DNA of 21,617 bases from Prorocentrum cordatum (lineage: Eukaryota; Sar; Dinophyceae; Prorocentrales; Prorocentraceae). This document shows, one piece after another, positions 1 through 7,439 of the stretch. A model generated the notes under the pieces. The model did no database searches and had not been told where the DNA came from. It saw nothing but the letters and a program-made list of their open reading frames with translations. Both the position numbers and the translations under genes were made by a program. The stretch spans positions 12,501-34,117 of the forward strand of contig CAUYUJ010009470.1 in the NCBI GenBank assembly GCA_963575745.1. Reading direction: 5' to 3'. Within the stretch, counting starts at the first letter, position 1. Each line of letters opens with the position of its first letter.

Positions 1-8
1 CGAAGCCT

Positions 9-30
9 TCCGTAACCGTTTTGGCTCAAG
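9..30 (+). other. Relict dinoflagellate spliced-leader sequence
   Basis: These 22 bases match the dinoflagellate trans-spliced leader at 20 of 22 positions, including an exact TTTTGGCTCAAG 3' half; the differences are G to A at position 7 and A to G at position 11. In dinoflagellates this leader is added to mRNA by trans-splicing and is not normally encoded next to genes. A genomic copy therefore usually marks an mRNA that was reverse-transcribed and reinserted. Leader identity is recalled from established knowledge; the retroposition is inferred. A chance match of this length and position is unlikely. Confidence 0.72.
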
Positions 31-358
31 GCTCCAGACCTCACGAGTCCGCGCACTGGAAGAAACAGTCCAGCTCTCTCTTATCCTGCTCACCCTTCTC
101 TCCGATTCCATATCGCACACCTTATCTTGCTCACCCCATGTCTCTCGATCCTCTGCGCGGTAGATTATCCCAATGTGGAGTTACGAGGAGCCCCTGCTTC
201 GGTTCCCATCCTGACACCTCCAGTGCGAGCCAGTTTTCTGACGGCTGCGTGGCGCCTTTTCGCCGACAGGCCTCGTATTTCGTCGCCCTCGCAATCCAAC
301 AACAACTCCGCCCCCGAGTCGTTCTCCGACCGCCCCGGGGCCTGCCTACGACGGCAGG
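31..358. other. Non-repetitive stretch after leader relic, possible retroposed sequence
   Basis: This is mixed-composition sequence between the leader relic and the pyrimidine tract. Both strands carry protein-like open frames: the plus frame from 127 includes VDYPNVELRGAPASVPIL, and the minus frame ending at 165 includes SGAELLLDCEGDEIRGLSA. I cannot decide the strand and recognise no family. If the leader relic marks a retrocopy, this would be its body on the plus strand. A short two-copy repeat, TTATCYTGCTCACCC, lies at 81 and 122. Confidence 0.25.
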
Positions 359-359
359 A

Positions 360-935
360 AGCGCCCGTTTGGATTCTCTTCGAAGCGTTCCTCCCCCCCT
401 CCCCGCCCGCCCGCCTTCCCCCCCTCCCGCTCGCCTTCCCCCCCTCCGCTCCCGCCCGCCCTCCCCTCCCTCCCGCCCTCCCCTCCCCCCCGCGCTCCCC
501 TCCCCCCCCGCCCTCCCTCCCTCCCCCCCTGCCCCCGCGCCTTTTTTTTCTGTCTCCACCCCTCGCCGCTCCACCGCCCGCACCGCCGCGCCCTCCCCCC
601 CCCCCTCGCTTTCCCCCTCTCCCCATCCGCCCGCCCTCCCCTCTCCTCCCAGAACCTCACCAGTCCCCGCCACTGGTTCCCTCGGACCGTCCACACCCCC
701 CCCCCCACCCACCCACCCCCCCCCCCCCCCCCCTCCCTCATCCCCCGCGCCCTCCGCCCGACCCCCCCTCCCGCTCCCGCCCTCCCCTACCCTCCCTCCC
801 CGCCCCCTCCCTTTGCACCACCCTCCCCCCTCCAATCCCGCCCTGGATCCCCCCCGCCCCCCCTCCCCCCTCCCTCCCCCTCCCCCCTTGCCCTTCGCTC
901 CCCCCCCCCCTGGACGTCGCGGCTCGGGCCTCGGG
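360..935. repeat. C-rich polypyrimidine tract
   Basis: About 575 bp of almost uninterrupted C and T on the plus strand, dominated by CCCTCC, CCGCC and runs of C. Overlapping frames translate to poly-Pro or poly-Gly/Glu and are composition artefacts. The tract could form triplex (H-DNA), and the complementary strand is rich in G runs that could form quadruplexes. Confidence 0.85.
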
Positions 936-1072
936 TGGGGGGCCCTGCGCACCCGGCCCCGGGCGCGGCCCTGCGGCAGCTGCCGCCGCCGGCGCCCCTG
1001 CCCGTCCCGCCGCGCCGGCGCCCTCCCTCGCCGGCCGCCCGGGGGTCAGCTCTGAGGCGGCGCAGCGGGGGA

Positions 1073-1259
1073 CCCAGACCCCCTCGAGTAATGAAAAAAT
1101 CATGACGGGAGGTTTTTTCCTAATTTTCGGCCTCCGGGGGCCCTCCCCGGGCCTCGGGAGCGTCAAAAAACGACTCGGGATGCAAAGCCGGTCATGGGGA
1201 AAGGGTCGGGGCCTCTGGGGGTCGACGTAATGAAAAAATCATTACGTCGGGGGTCTGGG
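1073..1259. mobile_element. Small inverted-repeat (MITE-like) element with hairpin ends
   Basis: The left end (CCCAGACCCCC followed by a GTAATGA-A5-TCATGACG hairpin) is the reverse complement of the right end (hairpin followed by GGGGGTCTGGG), giving imperfect terminal inverted repeats of about 35 bp around a GC-rich centre. Each end carries its own small stem-loop with an A-rich loop. No clean target duplication is seen; GAGGCGGCGCAG on the left and GAGGCCGCCCAG on the right are similar but do not abut both ends. It holds no gene. An alternative is a hairpin that was duplicated in inverted orientation. Confidence 0.5.
1223..1249. other. Perfect 11-bp stem-loop
   Basis: CGACGTAATGA and TCATTACGTCG are exact reverse complements separated by AAAAA. 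A weaker version of the same hairpin lies near 1084-1104. No T-run or neighbouring gene points to a terminator role; it is best read as the end structure of the inverted-repeat element. Confidence 0.75.
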
Positions 1260-1339
1260 GAGGCCGCCCAGTGTATGGCTCGCGGCTGCCCGGCTGCTGG
1301 GTGGAAGGGGTGGGCCTCAGGCACTCAGGGCGCCCGAGG

Positions 1340-1535
1340 TCCCTCCCCCCTTGCCTCTCTGCCCCTCTCTTACTCGTCCAGCCCCTCTCTCCTGCCCTCC
1401 CTCCCTCCCTCCTCCCTCCCTCCGCCTCCCTCGCTCCCAACCCCCCTGCTCCCTCGTCCCCCCTCACTCTTTCTCGCTCATTCCGTCTTCCTTTCCCCCT
1501 TCCCCCCTCTTCCGTCCTTCTCCATTCATGATTCT
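1340..1535. repeat. Polypyrimidine tract (CTCCCTCC type)
   Basis: A C/T-rich run of CCCTCCCTCC motifs on the plus strand. The overlapping open frames are compositional and are not annotated as genes. Confidence 0.7.
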
Positions 1536-1631
1536 TCTTCTTCTGAGGCCGTGCAAATGCAGATGAGAGGCAATCGCTGCTTCAGTCCTAAACGGGCTGA
1601 AACCAGACGGACGTTTCCCACGGCTCGCCAG
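1521..1631 (+). CDS. Candidate exon upstream of introner-like element
   Basis: An open frame reading SIHDSSSSEAVQMQMRGNRC and ending ...TFPTARQ runs to a CAG|GT donor at 1631/1632. Its frame joins in phase 0 to the candidate exon at 1836 when the intervening 204 nt are removed. Without splicing the frame stops inside the element at 1680. No family is recognised. The exon has mixed amino-acid composition, unlike the surrounding repeat frames, and its 5' limit is unclear because it emerges from a pyrimidine tract. It could instead be part of an old retrocopy or a chance open frame. Confidence 0.4.
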
Positions 1632-1633
1632 GT

Positions 1634-1832
1634 TCGGCGGCGAGCGAGGGGGGGAAATGAGAAAGGAGAAGGCCTTGTCTGAAGGCGGCGGGACTTCTCA
1701 GAAGCCCTCGCACCTTCCGGGACGTTTTTGGTGTTTTCGGGGAAGGCTTAGACAACTTCTCAGACGTCCGGGGGACTTCCGAGCCTTCCGAGAAGGCCCG
1801 CCCCTTCTCACTCCCCCTGGGCGCGCCGCCTA
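1634..1832 (+). mobile_element. Introner-like MITE; predicted intron 1632-1835
   Basis: The core at 1636-1830 begins GGCGGCGAGCGAGGGGGGGA and ends with the imperfect reverse complement (CCTTCTCACTCCCCC then GGGCGCGCCGCC). CAGGT flanks it at 1629-1633 and 1833-1837, resembling a 5-bp target duplication. Those duplicates supply a GT donor at 1632 and a CAG acceptor ending at 1835, giving a 204-nt GT-AG intron whose removal keeps one reading frame open. A full-length relative lies in reverse orientation at 6602-6795. Introner elements, mobile sequences that create introns on insertion, are known in dinoflagellates and some other protists; assigning this copy to that class is inferred. Confidence 0.65.
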
Positions 1833-1835
1833 CAG

Positions 1836-1973
1836 GTGCTGCAGGCGGGTATGCGGAAGCTGTTCCCGTGGCTGCTGAATCAGACGGAGCATTGCATAAA
1901 GACGTTCTCGTTGACAGATATGGCCGAGAGGGTCAAGAACTTCAGATCAGAGCTGAAGGAGCGCACTCTTTGG
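1836..1973 (+). CDS. Candidate exon downstream of introner-like element
   Basis: After the CAG acceptor at 1833-1835 the frame reads VLQAGMRKLFPWLLNQTEHC, continues with MAERVKNFRSELKERTLW, and then passes into a pyrimidine tract coding poly-Ser/Leu. The segment is hydrophilic with a mixed, protein-like composition and is continuous in phase with the exon at 1521-1631. I do not recognise a family. The end is set where low-complexity sequence begins; a donor site or stop could lie further on. A chance open frame is the main alternative. Confidence 0.4.
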
Positions 1974-2039
1974 CCCCCCTCGTTCCTGGGTCCTCCCTCG
2001 TCCGTCATCGCTCGTCTCTCTTCCCTCCTCTCCCCCGTC

Positions 2040-3062
2040 CTCATCCTCGCTTCTCTTCGCCCTCCTCCCCCTCCTCCTCCTTCCCCCTCCTCCTCCTCCT
2101 CCTCCTCCTTCCCCCTCTTTCTCCTCCTCCTCCTGCACATCCTCCTCCTCCTCGCCCTCCTCCTTCTCCTCCTCTTCCTCCTCCCGCTCCTCCTCCTCCT
2201 CCTGCTCCTCCTCCTTCTGCTCCTCCTCTCTCCCTCTTCCTCATCTCCTCTTCTCCTCCTCCTCCTGCCCTCCTCCTCTTTCCTCTCCTCCTCCTCCTCC
2301 TCCTTCGCCTTCTTTTTTCTTCTCCTCCTCTCCTCCTCCTCCTCCTCCTCCTCATACTCCTCCTCCTCTCTTCTTCCCCTTTCTCCGTCCTCCTACCCCT
2401 CCCTCTCCTCCTTCTCCTCCTCTTCTCCTCCTTCTCCTCCTCCTCCTCCTCTTCCTCCTCCTCCTCCGCTTGCCTCTTGCCTCTTGCCTGTTGCCTCTTG
2501 CCTAAAGGGCGGTGTCCACATGGCGGAGCCTCTATCTCAAAATTTGGAGGGGGCCCGTCAGAATGTGTCACTCACCAACTGGTCTGCGATCCACCCAGCC
2601 AGTGAGCCGCTGCAGGGACCCCTCCCCACCTCCTCCTCCTCATCCTTCTGCTCCTCCTCCACCTCCTCCGCCGCCTCCGCCTCCCCTCCGCCTCCTCCTC
2701 CTCCTCCTCCGCCTCCGCCTCCACCCCGCCTCCGCCTCGCCTCCTCCTCCCTCCTCCCTCCTCTTCTTCCTCCTCCTCCTCTTCTCTCCTCCTCCTCCCT
2801 TTTTTTTCTTCCTCTCCTCCTCTCCCTCTTCTCCTCCTTCCTCTTCCTCCTCCCTCTCTCCGTCCTTCCTCCTCCCCCTACCTCAATCCTCCTCCCTCCC
2901 TCCTCCTCCTCCCTTCCTCCTCCTCCTCCTCCTCTCTCCTCATCCTCCTCCCTCTCCCCCCCTCTCTTTCCCCCCTATCTTCCCCCCTCCCTCCTCTTTC
3001 TCCTTTTCCTCCTCCTCCTCCTCCTCCTTCTCCTTCTCCTCCTCCGTCTCGTCCTTCCTCGC
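2040..3062. repeat. CTCCT polypyrimidine tracts
   Basis: Two long CTCCT/CCTCCTCCT tracts, about 2040-2470 and 2625-3062, on the plus strand. Their open frames (poly-Ser, poly-Leu, poly-Pro, or poly-Glu/Arg on the minus strand) are repeat artefacts. They are interrupted only by the island at 2500-2622. Confidence 0.9.
2500..2622. other. Non-repetitive island inside pyrimidine tract
   Basis: About 120 bp of ordinary-complexity sequence, preceded by several GCCTCTT-type 8-mers at 2470-2503. The plus frame reads GGVHMAEPLSQNLEGARQNV and continues to SAIHPASEPLQG. It might be an exon or an insertion that split the tract; there is not enough to choose. Confidence 0.3.
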
Positions 3063-3180
3063 CTGCGCGTGATTGCGGTCAGCGATGCGCTTGATTCCGC
3101 GCTTATGTACCTCGGGATCCATACTATTCCCGCCCCTGTTTGATTCGTCTTCGATTGCCACCCGTGATTTTGTATATGCG

Positions 3181-3548
3181 TTTTGGTTTGGTGTGTTATT
3201 GTTATGTGTTGGCTATATGGCTGTCATCATTGTTGGTGTTGCTGCTGCATTTGCAGTTGTTGATGCTGAGGATGTTGTGGTTGTTGTTGTTGGTGTTGTT
3301 ATTGTTGTTGTTATCGTTGGTGCTGTGATTGTTGTTGTTGTTGTTGTTGATGTCGCTGGTGATGATGATGTTGGTGTTGTTGTTGTTGCTGTTGTTGCTG
3401 TCGTTGCTGTTGTTATTGTTGTTATCGTTGCTGTTGCTGTTATTGTTGTTGTTGCTGGTATTGTTGTTGTAGCTGTTGTTTTTGGTGGTGTTGGTACTGG
3501 TGTTGTGGTTGTTGGTGTTGTTGTTGTTGGTACTGGTGTTATTGTTGT
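3181..3548 (+). repeat. Imperfect GTT microsatellite
   Basis: About 370 bp of GTT/GTTGTT with scattered GCT, GGT and GAT variants on the plus strand. Frames give poly-Val, poly-Leu or poly-Cys and are not genes. The tract ends exactly at the head of the first 0.8 kb element copy. Confidence 0.9.
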
Positions 3549-4383
3549 TGAATATTATTACTTCTAAAGAATAATTATTGTTGGGCCCCCTGGTGCACGC
3601 CCCCCTCGCCGCGCCTAGGCCGCAGCCACATTTTCATCATTTTCGTGAGGAAGTCTCAGGCAAAACGGGGGAGTCCGGATCCGGTTGTTTTGTTGACGCC
3701 CGCTTTCCCTGTCAAAAAACAATATAAAATGACATGTCTTGTTCTAACATAACCAAACTTCAAGAATCCTTTGCAAAAAATGACACGAAGTGCACACTCG
3801 CGCGCGCAAGATGAAATCCTTCCAAAACCTTAGTTTTCGTAGCGATTTTAACATAAAAACATGAAAAACCCAATGGTTTTTCAAAAAAAAGTTTCAAAAA
3901 TTCATCCCGCGCGCTCTTGCGGATTTCTTAGGAAACCCAATACTTTTTCAACATTTCTGTCAAACGGGCTCTTGCGAGCAACTTTTTCACGTGCTTCGAA
4001 CTTCTGCAACAACGGTTGCGCGCCTGCCAGGGCCATCATCCCTGTCAAATAATACCATATGGGACACATTCGTTTTTTCTTCGCGCGCGCACGCCGAAAT
4101 CTTCAATTGCAGGGGGAAAAGTCGTATACTAAGCTAGCTTACAGAAAATGTTACCACAACAAGTCATTGTACCCATGCGCCAGTGTAGTAGCCAAGGTCG
4201 TCCGCAGGCCACGAAGTGAGGTGTCCGAACGTCATAGGGCGGGAAGCTGGGTGTGGGTGGTGGCGAAGAGTCGTTTGGAAATGTGGTAGAGCTTGAACCG
4301 GCCCCCCCCACAAAGTGGGGGTATTGCCCGCCTCCTATGAAAACCCTGGCACTGGTGAGAACGGAGTGTCCCCACGTGCTAGT
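3549..4383 (+). mobile_element. 0.8 kb GTT-bounded element, copy 1 (diverged)
   Basis: It starts with the conserved head TGAA.ATTATT...CTAAAGAATAATTATTG and ends at CACGTGCTAG, where another GTT tract begins. It aligns along its length with the copies at 17491 and 18389 but is clearly diverged. It carries a different 89-bp middle segment (4097-4185) where the others have 25 bp, and a 9-bp insertion near 3990. No long open frame is conserved among copies, so it looks like a non-autonomous element. I find no terminal inverted repeats. The class is unknown. Confidence 0.7.
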
Positions 4384-4384
4384 T

Positions 4385-4420
<36 letters not shown>

Positions 4421-4690
4421 ATTGTTGTCGTTGTTGGTGTAAGTGTTGGTGTTGGAGTTGTTGTTGTTGTTGTTGTTGCTGCTATAGTGTTGTTGCTGTT
4501 GCTGGTGTTTGTAATGTTGATGTTGTTGGTGTTGCTGTTGTTGTTGTTGTTGTTGTTGTTGTGGTTGTTGTTGCTGTTGTTGTTGTTGTTGTTGTTCCTG
4601 TTGTTGATGTTGTGATGCTCAAATTGTTGTTGCTGTTGCCTTTGCTGTTGTCGCTTTTGCGGTTGCTGTTTTCTTTGTTTGTGTGTTTGT
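4384..4690 (+). repeat. Imperfect GTT microsatellite
   Basis: A GTT tract following element copy 1, nearly pure at first and then increasingly interrupted (GCT, GAT, TTT). The Asn/Thr-rich and Val/Leu-rich frames across it are repeat artefacts. Confidence 0.85.
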
Positions 4691-5024
4691 TGTGTTGTGT
4701 GTTTGATATGACATGTGTTGTTTTGTTTGTTGCTAATTTCGTTAATGTTGTTGTCGTCAATGTAGCATACTGCGACGGTGTTAGTCAGGGACTTTGCTGA
4801 AAGCACTTGGTGCGCACTCTTGGGCGTCGCGGCGCGCGCATTACAGGCAGTGGCCACTTTGTTCTAGTCCTCCTTGCCGTGGTCGTCCTCGTCGTCCTTT
4901 ACGTCCTGAGCGTGTTGCTCGTACTCCTTCTGCGTAGTCCTCCCGCTCCTCCTGCCTCTCTTCGTCCTCCGTCCATTCCGAATCGTGACCCGGTCGTTCA
5001 GGGAGACTGCGGTTGGAGGCAGGG
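4691..5024. other. Unannotated spacer
   Basis: Mixed sequence between the GTT tract and the GGCC-type repeats, with a short GTC/CTC-rich stretch around 4870-4970. I see no gene, hairpin or convincing splice sites here. Confidence 0.4.
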
Positions 5025-5150
5025 CGACCCGAGGAAGCCCCCAGAGGCCCCCAGAACACGCCCAAGAGGCCTCCAGAAGGCCTTAAGAAAGCTTGACATA
5101 ACTTTTGCGAGGCCCCCAGAGGCTCTCCAAGGAGGAGCCTCCGCAAAAAG
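5025..5150 (+). repeat. Degenerate CCAAGAGGCC-type repeats with compound hairpin
   Basis: Short GAGGCCCCCAGA/CCAAGAGGCC motifs recur with irregular spacing. The end, 5103-5148, forms a compound hairpin: TTTTGCG pairs with CGCAAAA, and inside it GAGGCTC pairs with GAGCCTC. This is one of several dispersed blocks of the same motif family in the window. Confidence 0.55.
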
Positions 5151-5360
5151 AGCCGAGGAGGATGGGGAGAATGCGCAGGGTATGGCGAAAATGAGGAAAA
5201 AGAAGCATGGAGGAAGGATAACGAATAACATTCTTGTAGCGGCGATACCAGCAAAGGCAACAAGGAGTTATCGCTAAATTGCCGGCTTGGCCTTCCTGCT
5301 ATTCCGCCTGCATACCAAATTTCAAGGACCAAGGTGCATGGCGCGAAGCACCACTGGAGT

Positions 5361-5361
<1 letters not shown>

Positions 5362-5391
<30 letters not shown>
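5362..5391. repeat. (TA)n microsatellite
   Basis: About 30 bp of uninterrupted TA repeat. It lies inside a possible intron running from a donor-like AAG|GTGCATGG at 5332/5333 to the TAG acceptor at 5425. Confidence 0.9.
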
Positions 5392-5394
<3 letters not shown>

Positions 5395-5425
5395 TTATAC
5401 ATATACACAACATAGCGGCTCGTAG

Positions 5426-5686
5426 TACGACCACTTCGGCCACTATCCGGAGAGCGTCGTGAAGCACTTCAACGAGCTTCGGGAAAAGGACGAAATCATG
5501 TCAACGCACGAGCTGAACCTGCGGCGCATTCCAAACTACGCCAAGGATTCCCAGAGCCAGATCATGAAGGCGCGCCGATGGTGCCTTGGCAAGCTTCCTC
5601 TGCTTCTGTTTAAGAGTTCGGTGGAGGGGCGGCCCAGTTGTGCTCTTATTCTCCGTCGTTTCGTGTGCCCCCACCAGCCCAACTAG
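5426..5686 (+). CDS. Candidate exon, unknown protein
   Basis: Right after an AG at 5424-5425 an open frame reads YDHFGHYPESVVKHFNELRE, continues with STHELNLRRIPNYAKDSQSQ and IMKARRWCLG, and stops at 5684-5686. Composition is ordinary and hydrophilic, unlike the repeat frames. A possible upstream exon ends ...AYQISRTK at 5332 and would join in phase 0 if a 93-nt intron (GT at 5333, AG at 5425) containing the TA microsatellite were removed. I do not recognise a family. The true 3' boundary may lie near 5570-5600, because the last 30 residues are less protein-like. Confidence 0.4.
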   Translation, partial: YDHFGHYPESVVKHFNELREKDEIMSTHELNLRRIPNYAKDSQSQIMKARRWCLGKLPLLLFKSSVEGRPSCALILRRFVCPHQPN

Positions 5687-5744
5687 AAACTATAATCTGG
5701 CGAGTTTTCGTGAGAAGGGTGCTGCGACAAAGCGATTCAGAAAT

Positions 5745-6030
5745 GCCCTGGGGAGTCATCTGTTGGGCTATTTGGCGGCTCTTTTCGGAGCCTCTGATGG
5801 AGCTCTTTTGGGAGCCTTTGGTGGGCCATTCTGGAGGTGAAAATAAGCGGGGACATTCACAGCGCAAGATTTTATGAGCCCGAGAACTTGCGTCTTGGAC
5901 CCCTCTTGTGACTCTTGGTGTTCTCTTGGGGTCTTTGGAGGTTCTTTGGTTGCCCTTCTGGACCGCTCTCGGGGCCCTCTTGGAGCCATTCGGGATCTGG
6001 GGGGCCTCTTGAGGCCACAGAAGTCCATCG
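5745..6030 (-). repeat. Degenerate GGCC-type repeats, minus orientation
   Basis: TCTTGGGGYC and CTTTTGGGAGCC motifs recur here; read on the minus strand they give the CCAAGAGGCCCC family seen elsewhere in the opposite orientation. The long minus-strand frame at 5646-6560 runs through them and is not taken as a single gene. Confidence 0.5.
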
Positions 6031-6326
6031 GAAGCGAAGAGGAGAGAATGAGCGCATCGATGAGAAACACAGTCAGCTTGCCCCTTGGCGAGCGTGTATA
6101 CGGGCGCAGCGACACGCCACAGACGCGTCGCCACCGAAACCTGATGAGCCACCCGCCACATGGTCCCATCAAGACACACTGATGGCGATGTGATGGACCA
6201 TGTACTTACGACGCGATGGTGAGTCTTTTTATTTCCTTCAGGTGAGCCACTGTACGACGTGGCATAGATACCGATTACGATATGATGCGCAATCGGACGG
6301 CGGAGCTGAGAGGCTCCTACGATGAC

Positions 6327-6342
6327 GGAGCCGAAAGGCTCC
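6327..6342. other. Small stem-loop with GAAA loop
   Basis: GGAGCC and GGCTCC pair around GAAA. It is a short, well-formed hairpin in otherwise unassigned sequence; no function is implied. Confidence 0.45.
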
Positions 6343-6401
6343 TGCAAGGCTCCTGCGGGGCCTGACATGTCGCTCCAGCCAAAAAAGTACTGGGACGTAT
6401 C

Positions 6402-6465
6402 GGGTTCGGAGCGCTTTTCGAACGATGATGCTATGGCTGAACATGAGGCATCCTGCTCGAGCCGA
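6402..6465 (-). repeat. Duplicated coding-like segment, copy A
   Basis: This 64-bp segment is about three-quarters identical to 6816-6880 in the same orientation. On the minus strand copy A reads EQDASCSAIASSFEKRSEP and copy B EQNASSGAMASTFKNRPEP. In that frame most differences fall in codon positions 1 and 3, weakly favouring former coding on the minus strand. The plus frame (SGSERFSNDDAMAEHEASCS) is also open in both, so the strand is not settled. Confidence 0.45.
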
Positions 6466-6601
6466 GAGGATGTTGGGAGGGTCCTGAGAGTTCCTTCAGA
6501 GGCTATTGGGAAGGTCCTGAGAGGTTCCCGAGACGGTACTGAGAGAGTCGTGGTCAACACATAGAGTCAAACAGACAGCTCTGAAATGGAAGCGTAGGGA
6601 C

Positions 6602-6795
6602 GGCGGCGAGCGGGGGGGGAAGTCAGAAGGTGCGGATCTTCTCAGACATCTCGGAAGCCCCCCGGCCTTCTGAGAAGTTTTCTAAGTTTCCCCGAAGACG
6701 CAGAAACCCTCCCAGAAGGCGCGAGGCTTTCTGAGAAGTCCAGCCGCCTTCTGAGAACGCCTTCTCCTTCTCATTTCCCCCTCTCGCTCGCCGCC
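6602..6795 (-). mobile_element. Introner-like MITE, second copy (reversed)
   Basis: The reverse complement of this 194-bp segment aligns end to end, roughly 80% by eye, with 1636-1830, including the GGCGGCGAGCGAG end and repeated CTTCTCAGA motifs. Its terminal inverted repeats are better kept than in the first copy. A clear target duplication is not visible. On the minus strand a GTG donor at 6802 and TTTCAG acceptor ending at 6581 could define a 222-nt intron, but the following frame soon stops, so intron status is uncertain. Confidence 0.7.
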
Positions 6796-6809
6796 AAGAC
6801 ACAAGGGGT

Positions 6810-7109
6810 TCGGGGCGGTTTTTGAATGTTGATGCCATGGCCCCTGAAGAGGCATTCTGCTCGATTGGCATTATTCGGCACCGCGAAGGCAACCGCCTGG
6901 ACTACCTTGGGCCAGCTCATCTCTTGTTCTTTTTTTGGCACACCTTCAGGCGAGATGTTATCAGGGACAAATGCGACCCACATATCCTCGTCCACTGGCC
7001 GAAACTGCCACCGACGTATCCGAAGCCACTCGCCAAATCTTGCCACACATCTATGTTTAAACACAAATGCAGGAAGGCCGCAAAGTGCCACCGACAGACG
7101 TATCCTCAC
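6810..7109 (-). CDS. Candidate exon, minus strand, unknown protein
   Basis: The minus frame reads ARFGEWLRIRRWQFRPVDED, then MWVAFVPDNISPEGVPKKEQ and EMSWPKVVQAVAF, before entering the introner-like element. Composition is protein-like. The plus strand also has an open frame, but that one is enriched in His/Pro/Thr from the adjacent minisatellite. Copy B of the duplicated segment overlaps this exon in another frame, which weakens the call. No family is recognised. Confidence 0.25.
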
Positions 7110-7435
7110 CCACTTGCCTCAAACTGCCACGCGCACCCCTCCCGCCCAACACTGCAACCCGAACATCTTCTTTCTCACACAAGGACCTCGCACTGCTGCC
7201 GATTGACTTATCCTCATCTACCCGACTCAAACTATCACCCAAATGTCCCCACCCGCACGCCTAAATTGAACACTATATCTTCGGCCACCCGCTTCAACTG
7301 CCTCTCACATGTCCTCGCACTCCCGCCCAAATCTGCAACCTAAATAGGCCAACCCATCCGGTAAGCATTGCCACCCAACTATCCTCGCCCACCTACCTGA
7401 ACTTGCCACCCACATATCCTCAAGCTTCGCGCATC
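6960..7435 (+). repeat. Degenerate ~37-45 bp minisatellite
   Basis: Recurring blocks of the form TATCCTCRCCCAC-(C)TRCC-YSAAACTGCCACC occur about ten times with variable spacing, for example near 6989, 7090, 7207 and 7380. Units are strongly diverged. The same family, also marked by CCCGCCTAA, reappears at 13326-13600. Open frames across it are His/Pro/Thr-rich by-products. Confidence 0.5.
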
Positions 7436-7439
7436 CCCA

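Noticed and set aside
2041-3143. Long open frames coding poly-Ser/Leu/Pro or poly-Glu/Arg
   Set aside because: They follow from CTCCT/GGAGG triplet-like repeats, are open in several frames on both strands and have no other support. Only the start of the 1836 frame is kept as an exon candidate.
3073-3567. Val-rich frame resembling a membrane protein
   Set aside because: It is a direct translation of the GTT microsatellite. The same applies to the poly-Val/Leu/Cys and Asn/Thr frames at 4253-4857, 18162-18414 and 20145-20931.
5646-6560. Single 304-residue minus-strand gene
   Set aside because: Runs through GGCC-type repeats with composition changing along its length; only the short duplicated segment looks coding-like.
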